From Terrirubrum flagellatum (lineage in GTDB: Bacteria; Pseudomonadota; Alphaproteobacteria; Rhizobiales; Beijerinckiaceae), in contig NZ_CP091851.1 in NCBI RefSeq assembly GCF_022059845.1, positions 682,001 to 746,000 on the forward strand: DNA of 64,000 nt. Direction: 5' to 3'. Below are positions 63,701-64,000 of this stretch, piece after piece (position 1 is the stretch's first letter; each line of letters opens with the position of its first letter). The translations under genes and the position numbers were made by a program. A model generated the notes under the pieces. That model searched no databases. It was not told the origin of the DNA and was given only the letters and a program-made list of their open reading frames with translations.

Positions 63701-64000
63701 CGCCCGAATAGGTGTTGACGCCCGTCAAAGTGAGCGAGCCGGTTCCCGTCTTCGTCAGGGAGCCGCCGGCGCCGGAGATCACGCCGGCGAAAGTCGTCGA
63801 TGCGCCGGTCGCGCCGACGGTCAGATTGTTGGCGCCGAGAATGATCTGGCTTGTGGCACTTGTGCTTTCAATCGAGCCGGCAGTCATCCCGGAACTCGAC
63901 AGGCCGGAAATGTCGAGCATTCCATTGCCTGTGAAAACAAACGCGGCCGTTCCGCCCGTGGAGCTGTTGTTGAATGCCGTCACGCCGCCGGCTGACGTTG
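60798..64000 (-). CDS. autotransporter (type Va secretion) with beta-helix passenger, partial at the window edge
   Basis: The frame is open to the right edge (N-terminus missing), with 1067 residues visible. About 650 residues of beta-helical passenger contain repeated autotransporter-associated GTGSLTLTGVNTYSGATTIS-type units, followed by a long Pro/Thr linker (TPTPTPTPSPTPGPTPSP near 62015-62055), and a C-terminal beta-barrel of about 280 residues ending in an aromatic residue (FVRYAW), the signal for barrel insertion. The passenger would be displayed or released at the cell surface, perhaps in adhesion or biofilm formation. Its stop codon lies 51 bases from the LexA box, so its mRNA ends near the recA promoter. 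Confidence 0.88.
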   Translation of the reverse strand, partial: TSAGGVTAFNNSSTGGTAAFVFTGNGMLDISGLSSSGMTAGSIESTSATSQIILGANNLTVGATGASTTFAGVISGAGGSLTKTGTGSLTLTGVNTYSGATTISGGVLIVNSSAALGDGSLTNTLVFDGGILRTAAAINSPADRAVTVNATGGTIDTNGFDSTILGILSGSGSFTKTGAGVLTLDGDTSTFTGSTTITAGTLALTGSGAFLASSNVIANGTLDVSGSSGAAVSSLTGSGVVTLGGNNLTIFAAAGEFSGHIDGAGGVGILSGTQTLSGVNTYTNVTTIGSGATLALKSAGSISASLYLAVLASGTFDISQMTSGASVRGLVASSSSAKVSLGSKMLTITNGGAFGGVIQDGGIAGGTGGGVTVASGAWQQFGAVSTYTGSTIIDVGGKLDLFNNGAIASSRELVNNGAFDISTLGGDGVVGAASIKSLSGSGNIFLGGNRLTITAANGDFSGVISDLGGASVNTGGSLILTGGKQILSGVNTYTGATTVNGGTLSVNGSIATSSLTTVNTGGTLGGNGFVGNTLINGGTLAPGNSIGTLTVQGNLTLTAGSTYAVEVSSSAADRVNVTGVATPGGATVSATYAAGSYVTKQYTILNAAGGISGSFNSLVNTNLPANFTPSLSYDGKNAFLNLTLNFTPTPTPTPTPSPTPGPTPSPPTPSPNLGSGLNVNQQNVANALVNFFNTNGGIPLVFGALTPTGLTIASGEIATAPQQAAIDSMTLFMGAMTDPALSGRGDLASSSNAPIASSDALSYAPRGARAPAAAALQARIAPDPLARRWSVWATASGAHHKTDGDAVLGSHAATNRTYGLAAGADYRLSPDVIGGFALGGGRVNFSLSGGLGSGNSELFQIGAYVRHGFGPAYVTAAAAYGWQDVTTSRLVTLSGADQLRASFDAHSFAGRLEGGYRLSTPWFAVTPYAAGQFVSYRGPAYAEQAGSGAGTFALNYASRQMTSPRAELGARVDQEWALADATLALRARAAWAHNFEVGRWINASFQTLPGVAFRVNGAAQSHDVALASAAFDLRWRNGFSVGATFETELSSASRSYAGKGFVRYAW

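Overview
The window is high-G+C DNA that reads as an alphaproteobacterial chromosome, most likely Hyphomicrobiales (Rhizobiales). The indicators are FlbT, FlaF and FliX (alphaproteobacterial flagellar regulators), CckA next to flhB, a DksA without its cysteine zinc finger, the block icd / CNBD channel / alaS / recA with a GAAC-N7-GAAC SOS box at recA, and dispersed palindromes of the Rhizobiales type built on AAAAGTGG..ACCGGTTTT. The genus cannot be named from the sequence. No rRNA, tRNA, CRISPR array, transposase or phage gene was seen.

Layout. 1-12,240 is mixed housekeeping: the end of a MarR regulator, small secreted proteins, a DUF3455 protein, a YdeI-like protein, an AT-rich orphan gene (3107-4564) beside a gene remnant, a CoxE-type VWA protein and its likely MoxR AAA+ partner 5 kb away, a tautomerase, a Spy/CpxP-like protein, a CPA2 K+/H+ antiporter, a periplasmic ClpP-fold protein and a SixA-type phosphatase. 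12,250-41,850 is a large flagellar cluster of several divergent operons: flgE-flgK-flgL; flbT; fliL-fliM-DUF6468-motE; flgF-flgG-flgA-flgH; (gst and dksA interposed); fliX; flgI-flgJ-flgN; a FlaG-like gene; two flagellins; flaF; a 1183-residue TPR protein; fliO-fliP; flgB-flgC-fliE-fliQ-fliR-flhB; then cckA. Missing from it are fliF, fliG, fliN, fliH, fliI, flhA and motAB, so part of the flagellar regulon lies elsewhere.

44,490-56,500 is accessory and metabolic: a pentapeptide-repeat membrane protein, a patatin with acetoacetate decarboxylase, a phosphoesterase abutting a Ser/Thr kinase fused to a UspA-like domain, an SDR, a vapBC-like toxin-antitoxin pair, an NTF2-like protein, icd, an aldo/keto reductase and a cyclic-nucleotide-gated K+ channel. 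56,500-64,000 holds alaS, recA and a large autotransporter that runs off the window.

The best finding is regulatory. Four flagellar control regions share a palindrome CGGC-N7-GCCG resembling the ftr elements of Caulobacter FlbD. At flgE, flgF and flgI it lies about 95-107 bases upstream of a sigma-54 promoter (TGGCA-N6-TYGC). On the early-gene side, fliL, flgB and (degenerate) fliX carry CtrA boxes TTAA-N7-TTAAC, and at flgB the palindrome sits just downstream of the CtrA box, where it should repress. The sequence therefore encodes a readable two-tier hierarchy, CtrA early and sigma-54/FlbD-type late, with CckA, the kinase at the head of the CtrA pathway, in the same cluster. A second theme is a family of two-hairpin dispersed repeats that often touch the stop codon of the neighbouring gene.
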